Part shown: in pieces, positions 1-8,412 of the stretch | How positions within the stretch are numbered: position 1 is the stretch's first letter | How the letters are laid out: each line of letters opens with the position of its first letter | From: Terriglobales bacterium | Lineage (GTDB): Bacteria > Acidobacteriota > Terriglobia > Terriglobales > Acidobacteriaceae | Direction of reading: 5' to 3' | NCBI GenBank assembly: GCA_025980765.1 | Contig: JAICXB010000004.1 | Span: forward strand, 62,001 to 126,000 | Length of the DNA: 64,000 nucleotides | Translations under genes and position numbers: made by a program | Notes under the pieces: generated by a model | Seen by the model: only the letters and a program-made list of their open reading frames with translations | What the model was told of the DNA's origin: nothing | Databases searched by the model: none

Positions 1-70
1 CCGATCCTAGTTCATCCCCAGTCAACTCCGTTAAGCGCTTTCCACCCGTCAGCGCCGAGATCGTTCGCAT
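1..70 (-). CDS. 5' end of an unknown gene, cut by the window edge
   Basis: The minus strand has an ATG at 70 preceded by AGGAG seven bases upstream, followed by 23 sense codons without a stop up to the window edge (MRTISALTGGKRLTELTGDE...). The Shine-Dalgarno match and open frame support a real gene start, but too little is visible to name a family. Positions 71-256 upstream hold no recognisable gene. Confidence 0.5.
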   Translation of the reverse strand, partial: MRTISALTGGKRLTELTGDELGS

Positions 71-256
71 CTGATGTTCTCCTTTTCTTCGCCTAGGAGA
101 CTGGAAGCCATGCTACCCGACTGGGGCAGTTTGTCAAGTGGAGAACTATAAGGAGTGCGGCCGACCGCGGCAAGATGTTGATTGGGAATCTTTTTTGGCT
201 GGCAAACGCAAGAATCTGGCGGGGATCCGCGCTCCCATGGCTTTTAGAGGGTGCTG

Positions 257-625
257 CTATTTCACGGTGACGCGATTGGCTATGGATTGATACTCGGATT
301 CGGAGATGGCGCCCTTGGCTACTGCATCGTGGGCGGTGCGGTACGGTCGATCAGCAATGATCGCGTCCGCCTGCTGGTCGGTAACGCCCGCCAGCGACTT
401 CAATTGAGATTTGTCGGCCGTGTTGAGATCCACCCGAGAGTTGCTCTGCAAGCCCTGCTTGACGCCTTGTGCAGCAGCGGTCAAATCCGTGCGCGCCTGT
501 GCGGCGCCTTTCTTTACCTGTTCGGTGGCTTTCTGGCTTTCCTGCCGGATCGCATTGGGATCGTTGGAGCAGGCGATGGAGGCAAGGGCAATGCCTAGAA
601 TGCTCAGAAAAATAAGGCTTCGCAT
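257..625 (-). CDS. Helix-hairpin-helix lipoprotein, ComEA-like C-terminus
   Basis: A 122-residue protein. Residues 1-18 are a hydrophobic signal followed by ASIAC, a plausible lipobox with Cys19 as the lipidated residue, so the protein is probably anchored in a membrane. Residues 25-60 are a charged, Ala/Gln-rich helix. The C-terminal half (VDLNTADKSQLKSLAGV..) has the LNTA..L..L.G(V/I) pattern of the helix-hairpin-helix domain of ComEA-type DNA-binding proteins. The start at 625 was preferred over an in-frame codon 26 residues upstream because the signal begins there. A DNA-binding role is inferred from the domain only; no competence genes lie nearby, and many acidobacterial proteins of this layout are uncharacterised. 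Confidence 0.75.
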   Translation of the reverse strand: MRSLIFLSILGIALASIACSNDPNAIRQESQKATEQVKKGAAQARTDLTAAAQGVKQGLQSNSRVDLNTADKSQLKSLAGVTDQQADAIIADRPYRTAHDAVAKGAISESEYQSIANRVTVK

Positions 626-722
626 GACGTCTGAAAGTGGGAAGCCCGAAAATTCAGAATAGTTGCATGCGCAAACGGGCATACAGGCGGGCATTGACTG
701 CATCTGTTCAGGCTACCCGCTC

Positions 723-944
723 ATGAAACATCTGTTCTGGATAGGATTGGTGATTGCGCTGCTGGGCCTGGCTGCATTTTTCGTCGAAGTTCCGCAGCCG
801 CCACGGCAATCCTTGAATACCGGCAGCATCTCCGTCGGAGCTAACAGCTCGCAACGCCGGGAAATCTCCCCGTGGGTGGGCGGCGTGCTAGTTATCGGCG
901 GCTTGGCCATGATGGTTGGCGGCTGCCGCGAGCACAAAGGCTGA
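723..944 (+). CDS. Small membrane protein with two predicted TM segments
   Basis: A 73-residue protein starting MKHLFWIGLVIALLG. Two hydrophobic stretches (about residues 4-21 and 50-66) flank a polar loop, so it is probably an inner-membrane hairpin protein. The chosen ATG at 723 begins directly at the first membrane segment; an in-frame start 20 residues upstream would add a Cys-rich polar tail and is less likely. I do not recognise a family. It is divergent from the lipoprotein gene to its left, and the two share a short intergenic region. The gap to the right (945-1036) holds short TAGGCAATAGGCAAT-type repeats. Confidence 0.55.
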   Translation: MKHLFWIGLVIALLGLAAFFVEVPQPPRQSLNTGSISVGANSSQRREISPWVGGVLVIGGLAMMVGGCREHKG

Positions 945-1036
945 GGAAACAACAGGCGATAGGCAATAGGCAATCTAAGCGATAGCAACATTGGATAGCC
1001 GTTTCTGGCTTACTGCGTGTTGCTTACCGCTTATTT

Positions 1037-1705
1037 TCACTGCGACTGGATCGCAATCCCGCTCTGCTCCAGGCGATCGCGATAAATTGCGTTCTTTGCC
1101 GGGACTTCCGCCACAGCATCGACGTGCACGGTGTAATTTCCCAATGGCAGGCTGCTTTCGAATGCAAGATCCGGGCTGTCAGTTTGCCGCAACAGATTGA
1201 GATGTTCGTAGCGCAAAGCAAAGGCTTTCCCGAATCCGTTCACCGCGACAACGATCACGGTCATATCGAAATCATCTTTGCTGCCGTTGCTGACGCGCAC
1301 CGCTCCGGTAATATCTGCGCCGGTAACCCGCGGTCGCGCTGTCCATTGCACCGACAGGGGAGAATTCTGGCTGGTAGGAAGCAGTTTGCGGTAGATCAGC
1401 GGCGGGTCGGAGGAGTCCTGCACCTCGACCAGCGCTGAGAAGGCCTTCTGCGATTGAGGCGTTCCCGAAATGACACCAGTTTGGGCGTCGAGCTTGAGGT
1501 CGGGAGGAAGCGGTTGCGAGAGCACGGTCCAGTGATACGGAGGCACTCCGCCCGTTGCCTTTAACTGAAATTGGTACGGCTTTCGCGCTTGCGGCGAAGG
1601 CAAATTCGTGGTCTGAATCTGCAGCGGTGCGTTGACCGGATTCGATTGCGCCATCCCGAGTGGAAGCAGGAAGAAAAAGATGGCGACGGTCGATGTACCC
1701 CACAT
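1037..1705 (-). CDS. Exported protein with a putative Ig (He_PIG-type) domain
   Basis: A 222-residue protein. The first 20 residues (MWGTSTVAIFFFLLPLGMAQ) look like a Sec signal peptide. Residues about 30-90 contain PYQFQLKATGGVPPYHW...LPPDLKLDAQTGVISGTP, the typical signature of the bacterial Ig-like He_PIG fold (GG.pPY.W....LP.Gl.ld..tG.isGtP). The C-terminal half is beta-rich with no known motif. The ATG at 1705 was preferred over a TTG seven codons upstream because it begins the signal peptide. The gene follows two permease genes on the same strand, 92 bases after the nearer stop, so it may be transcribed with them. Function is unknown; an extracytoplasmic binding or structural role is plausible. 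Confidence 0.7.
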   Translation of the reverse strand: MWGTSTVAIFFFLLPLGMAQSNPVNAPLQIQTTNLPSPQARKPYQFQLKATGGVPPYHWTVLSQPLPPDLKLDAQTGVISGTPQSQKAFSALVEVQDSSDPPLIYRKLLPTSQNSPLSVQWTARPRVTGADITGAVRVSNGSKDDFDMTVIVVAVNGFGKAFALRYEHLNLLRQTDSPDLAFESSLPLGNYTVHVDAVAEVPAKNAIYRDRLEQSGIAIQSQ

Positions 1706-1797
1706 GCGCACACTATAAACCACCAAACGTGTGGCCCAGACGCCCTCACCTCTGATCTCCTTGTGTTTAACAGCTCGGAGACCGATTCCACCACTCT

Positions 1798-4263
1798 CTA
1801 CTCATCTCGTAATGTCTTCACCGGCTCGATTCTGCTGGCGCGGTATGCGGGAATTACGCTGGCGAGCAGACCGACTCCGGCGAGCACGATCGACACACTC
1901 GCGAAGGTGGCAGCGTCGCGAGCGTTCACTCCATACAGCAGGCTGGAGAGCACGTGGCCGAGGGCCAGAGCGCCGGCGAGGCCGATGCCCAGACCGATGA
2001 GCGTCGGCTTCATGCCTTCTACGACAATCAGCCGCAGCACGTCGCCAATCTGCGCGCCCAAGGCCATGCGAATGCCGATTTCGCGAACGCGACGGCGAAC
2101 GCTGTAGGCCAGCACGCTGTAAATTCCAATCGCGGCAAGTAGCAACGCCAGCCCGGCGAACGACGCCAGCAGCAGCATGTTGAAGCGCTGTTGCGCCAGC
2201 GAGTCGGAGGTCAACTGGTCCATGGTGGCGATCGACTGTATGGGAATGTCAGGATTGAGCTTGTGCACAGCTTCAGTTAGTCCCGAAATGGCATTCGTCG
2301 GGGCCATGCTGGTGCGCGCCACCAGCGTCAATCCAAAGGAGCGCCATCCTCCCAAAGCGGGGACGGAAAGCTGGTTTAGCGCCTCATACAGCGTGGGTAC
2401 CGGATCGCGATCGTTGAGGCCATTCAACTTTACGTCGCGGAGTATGCCGACCACCTCCCGTACTTTATCGGGAGCAAACGTCATGGTCAGGCGTTTGCCC
2501 AGCGCGTCTTCATTGGGCCAGAACTTCTTGGCCAGAGATTCGCTAATCAGGATCGCGCCCTGACTGGAGGCATTATCCGATTCGCGGAGCAGTCGTCCGC
2601 GCAAGAGCGGTATGTGCATTGTCTCTACGTAACCGGGACTAATCAGGCGAACGTCAACTTCGGGCTGCTCGGCCATCGGCACCACCGGACGGCCCTCGAT
2701 GGCAATCGGCTGATGGGAGCCGTCGGGGTTCAAAGGGAGATCATCGATTACGCCTGCCGTCTGGACTCCGGGCACACTGCGTGCGCCTTGCAGCGCCTGG
2801 TCGAAGAAGGCAATTTGCGCTTCCGGATTTGGGAATTGTCCCTGGGGAACGCGAACCTCCATGGTAATGACGTTATGCGGATCGAAACCGGGATCGACGC
2901 TGTGCAGCTTCCAAAGGGTGCGAATCATCAGACCGGCGCCGATCATCAGCATGAGCGAGAGCGCAACCTCGGAGATGACCAATACGTTGCGCGTCCTGCC
3001 GTGGCCTGCATCGGCGTCGGTGCGGTTGAGACCCTGCTTCAAGGCATCGTTGATGTTGGCACGGCTGGAGCGCAGGGCCGGCAGTAACCCCGCCAGCAAT
3101 CCAGTGATGATCGAGATCAGGAGCGTGAATGCGAGCACAGTGCCGTTCAGTCCGATGTCAGCGGCGCGCGGCAACTGGGACGCGACCATGTGCACGATGG
3201 TCTTGATGCCGGCATCAGCGACCAGCAAGCCCAGCGCGCCGCCGACCAGGGCCAGCAGCATGGTCTCTGCCATGAGCTGCCGCAGTACTCTGGCCCGGCT
3301 CGCTCCCAAAGCGGAACGGATGGCGATCTCCTTGCTGCGCGAGAGCACGCGGGCAAGCACGAGGTTGGCGATGTTGGCGCAGGCAATGAGCAGGACGAAT
3401 GCCACTGCGCCGAGTAATACCAGCAATGCCGGACGAATGTCGCCGACGACGTCCTCGCGCATGGGAAGCACGATGGCTCCCCAGCCTTTGTTGTCTACCG
3501 GATAAGCATCGGCGAGGCGACGAGAGATGGTGTCCATCTCCGCCTGAGCCCGCTGGATGGTGACGCCTGGCTTCAGCCGCGCAACGGTGCCGAAATGATG
3601 CTCGCCGCGCACCGCCCACTCGGCATCGGTGAGTCCCAGCGGCAGATAAATCTGCGTGGCCGAATCTGCATTGGTCGAAACGGGAAAGTCGAAGCTCGCG
3701 GGCATCACGCCGATCACGGTAAACGCCGTTCCATTCAGCTCGATTGTCTTACCTACGATCTGGGGATCGGAGGCGAACTGGGCTTTCCAGAAGTTGTGGC
3801 TAAGAACTACGACCTCGTCCTTGCCAGGTTGGTCCTCGTCGGCAGTGAAACCGCGGCCCAGTTCGGGCGGAATCTGCAAAACCGAAAACACATTGGCGGA
3901 GGCGCGAGTCACGTTCAGCGACTTGGGTAAGCCATGACCGGTCAGGTTGAAGCTGCCGCCGGTGTAGAGTGCGATCCCTTGGAACACATCATTTTCCCGC
4001 GCCCAATCGCGGTAATTGCCGGCGGAAACGGCGAAGGCTTTCATGCCCGGAAACTGCTGCGGCGGGGGAACGTGCCACACATCCATGAGAGTATCGGGAT
4101 TGGGAAACGGCAAAGACTTCAGCAGGACGGTATTGACTACACTGAAAATCGCAGTGTTGGCGCCAATGCCGAGTGCCAGAACGAGGGTGGCAGCGAGGGC
4201 GAAGCCCGGAGTCTTGCGCAAGGTACGCGCAGCGTACTGGAGGTCTTGAACTAGTGTTTGCAT
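1798..4263 (-). CDS. ADOP-family permease 1 (MacB/FtsX-like, no prefix domain)
   Basis: An 821-residue inner-membrane protein with the duplicated layout of ADOP: TM segment near residues 21-43 ([13 protein letters not shown]), a periplasmic MacB-type domain, three TM segments, a second periplasmic domain, then three more TM segments. Each half carries the FtsX signature after its first TM helix of the triplet: [13 protein letters not shown] in the first half and [12 protein letters not shown] in the second. It ends EPVKTLRDE, the usual ADOP tail. This member starts directly at the first membrane segment and lacks the soluble N-terminal prefix seen in six of the nine paralogues here. AGGGAAC lies just before the ATG. 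No ABC ATPase gene is adjacent, which is characteristic of the family; substrate and energy source are unknown. Confidence 0.93.
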   Translation of the reverse strand: MQTLVQDLQYAARTLRKTPGFALAATLVLALGIGANTAIFSVVNTVLLKSLPFPNPDTLMDVWHVPPPQQFPGMKAFAVSAGNYRDWARENDVFQGIALYTGGSFNLTGHGLPKSLNVTRASANVFSVLQIPPELGRGFTADEDQPGKDEVVVLSHNFWKAQFASDPQIVGKTIELNGTAFTVIGVMPASFDFPVSTNADSATQIYLPLGLTDAEWAVRGEHHFGTVARLKPGVTIQRAQAEMDTISRRLADAYPVDNKGWGAIVLPMREDVVGDIRPALLVLLGAVAFVLLIACANIANLVLARVLSRSKEIAIRSALGASRARVLRQLMAETMLLALVGGALGLLVADAGIKTIVHMVASQLPRAADIGLNGTVLAFTLLISIITGLLAGLLPALRSSRANINDALKQGLNRTDADAGHGRTRNVLVISEVALSLMLMIGAGLMIRTLWKLHSVDPGFDPHNVITMEVRVPQGQFPNPEAQIAFFDQALQGARSVPGVQTAGVIDDLPLNPDGSHQPIAIEGRPVVPMAEQPEVDVRLISPGYVETMHIPLLRGRLLRESDNASSQGAILISESLAKKFWPNEDALGKRLTMTFAPDKVREVVGILRDVKLNGLNDRDPVPTLYEALNQLSVPALGGWRSFGLTLVARTSMAPTNAISGLTEAVHKLNPDIPIQSIATMDQLTSDSLAQQRFNMLLLASFAGLALLLAAIGIYSVLAYSVRRRVREIGIRMALGAQIGDVLRLIVVEGMKPTLIGLGIGLAGALALGHVLSSLLYGVNARDAATFASVSIVLAGVGLLASVIPAYRASRIEPVKTLRDE

Positions 4264-4380
4264 GTTCCCTTCTGTATTGCTCCTGTTGGCAAAGCTTTGT
4301 CCACAACGTCCATCTAGTCCAAGTCGTCCACAGAAGTTGACGTTATGGACTGCATGGACGTGATGGCCCCGGCGGCTTCC

Positions 4381-6807
4381 TCATTCTTCTCGCAACAACT
4401 CCATCGGATGAATCGACAGTGCGCGTCTGGCCGGCAAGAACGCTGAAGCCAATCCTGCCAGGGCCATGGTTACGGCGACCGCCACGATCACCACCGGATC
4501 GTTCGCCGATGCCTGATAGACAATGCTGGCCAGCAATTTGGTAGCGGCAAATCCCAGCAAAAGTCCGGCGCAGGACCCGGCGAGCAGCAAAACGAATGTG
4601 CGTCCCAGCGCCGCGCGCAAAACCTCTCTGGACTGTGCGCCAAGAGCCATGCGAATTCCCAACTCGCGAAGGCGTTTGCTCACTGTGTAAGAAGCCAGGC
4701 CGAAGATGCCGGTAACGGCGAGCATCATCGCCAGCGCGCCAAAGATGCCGAGTGCGATAGTCGCTGCGCGGGCCGGCAGCAGCATCAGTCCAAGCGCATC
4801 CTGCCAACTGCTGATGCTGAAGACGGGAATGCTGGCATCTACTTTCGCAATCGCCTGCCGGATCGCGGGAATCATCTCAGTGGAACTCAAACGCGAGCGC
4901 ACCACCAGCACCGTCGACGTGTTCGAGCTCTGCGCGATGGGGAAAAACACGGCCGCATCGGGATCTTCGGTGAGCGTCTGATATTTTCCATCGGGAACGA
5001 TGCCGACGATCTCAATGAGATTGTCGCCGCGAATAAAGCGCTTACCCACAGCCTGGGTACTGCCAGTCAGCTTGCGCGCGAAGGTTTCATTGACAATCGC
5101 AACCTTCGGCGCCTTGTCGTTGTCGGCAAGCGTAATGTCTCTGCCCGCAAGCAGCGGCGCGCCGATAGCGGCGAAGTATCCCGGAGAGATCTGGTAAAAG
5201 GTGGAATTCAACTTCTGCGTGGACGCGCGAAAGTCTTTTGTGCCCTCGGCAAAGATGCTGGTGTTGGACTGATCCAGGCTCAGCGGCACGGAGTTGCCAT
5301 AAGCCGCCGCTGTCACTCCGGGAAGTTTTGCGACCTGTTCGAGCAGGCGCTGTTGCACCGCTCCCGCTTCGGTACTGTTGTAGTTAGCGAGTTGAAGATC
5401 GAATGTGGCCAGAGTGACGCCGTCAGGATTGAAGCCCAGCGGCAACTGAAACGTCTTTGCCAGGCCACGCAGAGAGACGAACGATGCTGTAACCAGCAGG
5501 CAGCAGAGGGCGATCTGGATCGCTAGCAGCGCATCGCGCAGCGCCCATCGCCGTCCCAAAACCGGAGACAGAGTACCGCCTCGCAGCGCCTGATTGGGAT
5601 CGGCATTCCAGATTTGCCGGGCAGGCACTGCGCCGAAGATCAATCCTGTGGCCAGCGCGGCAGCGAATGCGAAAAGGTAAACGGCCCAGCTTGGACGTAC
5701 GAGAAGCTGAATCGGAATATCGGTCGGTGGATGCCACTGCGTCAGCGCATTGAGCAGAATGTTGCCCAGCAGCAGAGCCAGCACTCCGCCCATAAGAGAA
5801 ACGACGGTTGCTTCGGTGAGCAATTGCCGAAAGATGCGCGGGCGCGTCGAGCCAATCGCCATGCGAATGGCCAACTCGCGCGAGCGGTCTGAGGCGCGCG
5901 CCGCAAACAGTCCGCCAAGATTGGCGCAGGAGGCGAGCAGGACCAGCGCAGCCAGCAGCATCAATCCGAACATGAACCCACGCAAGGGTCCACCGAGAGA
6001 GTCGCCCAAAAATCCCGGCTTGCTCAACCGGAAGCTGAGATGCTCGTCGGTACCGGGATACTCGCGCGCCAGTTGGGCGGCGATGCTGTTGAGGTTCGCC
6101 TCCGCTTCCTTTGGCGTAACGCCGGGCTTCAGCCGGCCTGCGACCCAAGCGTTCTGGTCACTGCGGTACTGAACCCAGTTATAGCCCTCGATGTCTTTCA
6201 CGTTCGTGATCGGCACCCATACTTCCGGCCAATAGAAGCGCTCGACACCGTTGAAGTTTCTGGGCGCTACCGCAATCACGGTGTAGGGATGTTTATTCAG
6301 CCGGATAACTTTGTTGACGATGTTGGAGTCGCTGCCGAAACGATCTTTCCAGCAGTTGTAGCTCAGCACCACAAACGGGCTGGCGCCCGGGGCTCCCTCA
6401 TCGCTCGAGTGAAAGAAGTTTCCCAAAAGCGGCTTCACCCCCAGCATGTCGAAATAATTGCCGCTGGTCTCGTATCCCCAGACTGGATGAGCGCCGTCGG
6501 GAGCCTCTAATCCGATTCGCGCGACGCGATACATGGCGAGAGCGGAAAAGACGGAGTTGCGCTCGCGTACATCACGGTAGTCCGGGTAAGACATGCTGAG
6601 GTCCTGCGCCGCCCGATGCTGTAGCGTGTACACCTGTTCGGGATGGGGGACATCGAGTGGCCGAAGCAGCAACGCATTTAATACTCCGAACACCACAACA
6701 TTAGCGCCGATGCCTAGGGCCAGTGTGACCGTGGCAACAGCAGTGAATCCTGGCGATTTGCGCAGTTGGCGAAGAGCGTAGCGAACATCCTGAATCAGGC
6801 TTTGCAT
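4381..6807 (-). CDS. ADOP-family permease 2 (no prefix domain)
   Basis: An 808-residue permease with the same two-module layout. The half signatures read RELAIRMAIGSTR and [12 protein letters not shown], and the protein ends HPMELLREE. The start MQSLIQDVRYALRQLRKSPGF at 6807 aligns with the start of ADOP 1. A longer in-frame reading adds 20 Cys/Arg-rich residues that have no counterpart in paralogues and was rejected; an ATG two codons upstream is also possible. The gene lies 117 bases upstream of ADOP 1 on the same strand, so the two probably form a transcription unit. The two proteins are clearly diverged, with different periplasmic domains, so this is an old duplication. Confidence 0.92.
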   Translation of the reverse strand: MQSLIQDVRYALRQLRKSPGFTAVATVTLALGIGANVVVFGVLNALLLRPLDVPHPEQVYTLQHRAAQDLSMSYPDYRDVRERNSVFSALAMYRVARIGLEAPDGAHPVWGYETSGNYFDMLGVKPLLGNFFHSSDEGAPGASPFVVLSYNCWKDRFGSDSNIVNKVIRLNKHPYTVIAVAPRNFNGVERFYWPEVWVPITNVKDIEGYNWVQYRSDQNAWVAGRLKPGVTPKEAEANLNSIAAQLAREYPGTDEHLSFRLSKPGFLGDSLGGPLRGFMFGLMLLAALVLLASCANLGGLFAARASDRSRELAIRMAIGSTRPRIFRQLLTEATVVSLMGGVLALLLGNILLNALTQWHPPTDIPIQLLVRPSWAVYLFAFAAALATGLIFGAVPARQIWNADPNQALRGGTLSPVLGRRWALRDALLAIQIALCCLLVTASFVSLRGLAKTFQLPLGFNPDGVTLATFDLQLANYNSTEAGAVQQRLLEQVAKLPGVTAAAYGNSVPLSLDQSNTSIFAEGTKDFRASTQKLNSTFYQISPGYFAAIGAPLLAGRDITLADNDKAPKVAIVNETFARKLTGSTQAVGKRFIRGDNLIEIVGIVPDGKYQTLTEDPDAAVFFPIAQSSNTSTVLVVRSRLSSTEMIPAIRQAIAKVDASIPVFSISSWQDALGLMLLPARAATIALGIFGALAMMLAVTGIFGLASYTVSKRLRELGIRMALGAQSREVLRAALGRTFVLLLAGSCAGLLLGFAATKLLASIVYQASANDPVVIVAVAVTMALAGLASAFLPARRALSIHPMELLREE

Positions 6808-7060
6808 AACCATCCAGAGCGCAGCTTTTGAACACCGGCACAAGCAGAACCGCAGTTCTCTGGCCACCTGTGAGAACGGCTAAGAGCGTGCGGAAACGAG
6901 ACTTACCTGCAGATACGCAGGTCCAAGGGTGGGGGTTCCTGTCCAAATCGAGAATGAGTGTTCAGAAGCGAACAGCAAGCCTGGGTAAACGCGTCGGGCA
7001 CGAAGGCTAGAAATAGGTTCTCGGAGAACTCATTGATTTCTTTGTGACCTGCTGTTTTCA

Positions 7061-7087
7061 GCCTTCGCGACCTTCGTATTAACCCCG
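7061..7087. repeat. Solo arm of the GGGGTTAA-type dispersed repeat
   Basis: Contains CTTCG(C/T)GACCTTCGT.TTAACCCCG, nearly identical to the right arm of the inverted-repeat unit at 19691-19814. It sits just beyond the 3' end of the methyltransferase gene. A convincing partner arm is not visible. Confidence 0.6.
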
Positions 7088-7094
7088 TTCTCTA

Positions 7095-7853
7095 TTACCT
7101 GAAGATGCTGGCGGTCGCGACGATCCCCTCTTCCAGAAATCCACCACGTACAAACAGGGCGAGTGCTTTGCGTATATCACTCTCGAAATTGGAACGGCGA
7201 TCTCGCAGCACCGCGGGCGAGGTATGAGAGAACGAGAGCGCGCGGGAGACGAGGTCATCGATTGTGACTTGCTGATTGTGGAGCACATTTACCTCATCAC
7301 TGCGGCGGAATCGCGAGCGGGCAAACCAGGCGTCGGCTCTGTCGGAATTCGGAGGACAGAAGCGGCCATGGGTCTTCACACGATAGCTGCGAATGATCCG
7401 CTCGTACTCCGCTAACCACGGCATTGACTTCGAAGTATCCGATCCGCAAACCAGAACTGAACCTTCAGCCGCGACTACGCGTTCCAGCGCGACAGGGGCC
7501 CGTTCCGGATCCATCCAGTGGATCGCGCGTCCGATGGTTACGACCTGAAATGTTCCCAGGCTCTCATTTAGCTCTTCGGCGCGGGTTTGCAGGAATTGCA
7601 TGTGGACTGCACTCCGCTCGGCGGATTCGCGGGCAATAGCCAGCATCTCCGGTTCGGGATCGACGCCGACACAAGCTGCCACGAACGGAGCAAATCCAAT
7701 AGCCAACTGCGCCGGCCCGCAGCCAAGGTCGAGCAGCCTCTCGTTTCCATTTAGTCCCAACCGCTCTGCAACTGCAATGAAAAATGCTTTCGGATAAGGC
7801 TCGCGATACTGCAGGTAAAACGGGATCGTCGAGAGAAAAGGCCTGGATTCCAT
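7095..7853 (-). CDS. Class I SAM-dependent methyltransferase
   Basis: A 252-residue protein with a Rossmann-type methyltransferase core. Motif I is LLDLGCGPAQLA (about residues 40-51), the S-adenosylmethionine loop, followed by an acidic strand end at VGVDPEPEM (motif II) and a motif IV region VVTIGRAIHWMDPERA. The domain spans about residues 15-150; the C-terminal hundred residues (FSHTSPAVLRDRR) resemble the tail of methyltransferase_11-type proteins that act on small molecules. The acceptor substrate cannot be deduced. It is transcribed divergently from the PadR gene at 8001 and has no obvious pathway partner. Confidence 0.85.
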   Translation of the reverse strand: MESRPFLSTIPFYLQYREPYPKAFFIAVAERLGLNGNERLLDLGCGPAQLAIGFAPFVAACVGVDPEPEMLAIARESAERSAVHMQFLQTRAEELNESLGTFQVVTIGRAIHWMDPERAPVALERVVAAEGSVLVCGSDTSKSMPWLAEYERIIRSYRVKTHGRFCPPNSDRADAWFARSRFRRSDEVNVLHNQQVTIDDLVSRALSFSHTSPAVLRDRRSNFESDIRKALALFVRGGFLEEGIVATASIFR

Positions 7854-7946
7854 GTCTCAATCCTAACGGTTCGCGAATCCCTGAGGCTTCGCGAATCGCG
7901 CATGCGCTCTCCTTAGCTAACACCTAGCAGCCAGCAGCTTTTCCTA

Positions 7947-7975
7947 TTGACATTCGATATGTCGCTCACTTAACC
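7947..7975 (+). promoter_or_regulatory. Candidate promoter and PadR operator before the first padR
   Basis: TTGACA at 7947-7952, a 17-base spacer, then a weak -10 (TTAACC, 7970-7975). A 5+5 inverted repeat, GACAT-TCGAT-ATGTC (7949-7963), overlaps the -35. PadR proteins classically bind ATGT/ACAT dyads, so this is a plausible autoregulatory operator, although the half-site orientation is reversed from the textbook site. Confidence 0.4.
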
Positions 7976-8000
7976 TCCAGCAGAACGTCTATAGGAGCGA

Positions 8001-8336
8001 ATGAGCGTGGCGCAAGAACAAACCACTCTGTTGCAGGGGACATTGGACCTGCTGATCCTGAAGTCGCTGGCCCTGGAAGAGATGCACGGACTTGGCGTGG
8101 CCCGGCGTGTGGAGCAGATCACCGGCGGGACTTTTCAGGTGAAGCCAGGATCGCTGTTTCCATCGCTGCACCGGATGGAAGAAGAGGGCTGGCTGAGTTC
8201 GAGCTGGGGCGAATCAGAAAACAATCGCAAAGCCAAGTACTACAAGCTCACCAAGACCGGCCGGCGACAACTCGAGACCGAAACGGAACGCTGGCAAAAG
8301 ATCGCTCTGGCGATTGGTCAGGCCCTGGCAACGTAG
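8001..8336 (+). CDS. PadR-family transcriptional regulator 1, paired with ADOP 3
   Basis: A 111-residue winged-helix protein. The pattern LLQGTLDLLILKSLAL...MHGLGVARRVEQ...V..GSLFPSLHRMEEEGWL...KYYKLTKTGRRQL is the complete PadR domain, including the GSL(F/Y)P.L..(M/L)E..G(W/Y) recognition helix region and the wing. It matches the short acidobacterial PadR subfamily that accompanies ADOP genes. AGGAG lies 6 bases before the ATG. The ADOP gene begins 76 bases downstream on the same strand, so the regulator very likely controls that permease and itself. The effector is unknown. Confidence 0.92.
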   Translation: MSVAQEQTTLLQGTLDLLILKSLALEEMHGLGVARRVEQITGGTFQVKPGSLFPSLHRMEEEGWLSSSWGESENNRKAKYYKLTKTGRRQLETETERWQKIALAIGQALAT

Positions 8337-8340
8337 AGTA

Positions 8341-8396
8341 CCGCCCGCGGTAGCGGGTGGATCAATCTCGGAATCACCCATCCGCTACCGCGGATG
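8341..8396. repeat. Inverted repeat between padR 1 and ADOP 3
   Basis: Arms CGCGGTAGCGGGTGGAT and ATC.CCCATCCGCTACCGCG face each other around a short loop. In RNA this would form a strong hairpin inside the padR-ADOP message. It lacks a T-tract, so it is more likely a dispersed repeat or an mRNA-processing or attenuation hairpin than a terminator. Confidence 0.6.
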
Positions 8397-8412
8397 ATAT
8401 TGAGGTGAGATC

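Noticed and set aside
991-1200. A 69-codon frame with a hydrophobic start, plus strand
   Set aside because: It is largely antisense to the exported Ig-like protein gene, and its beginning lies in a short-repeat region.
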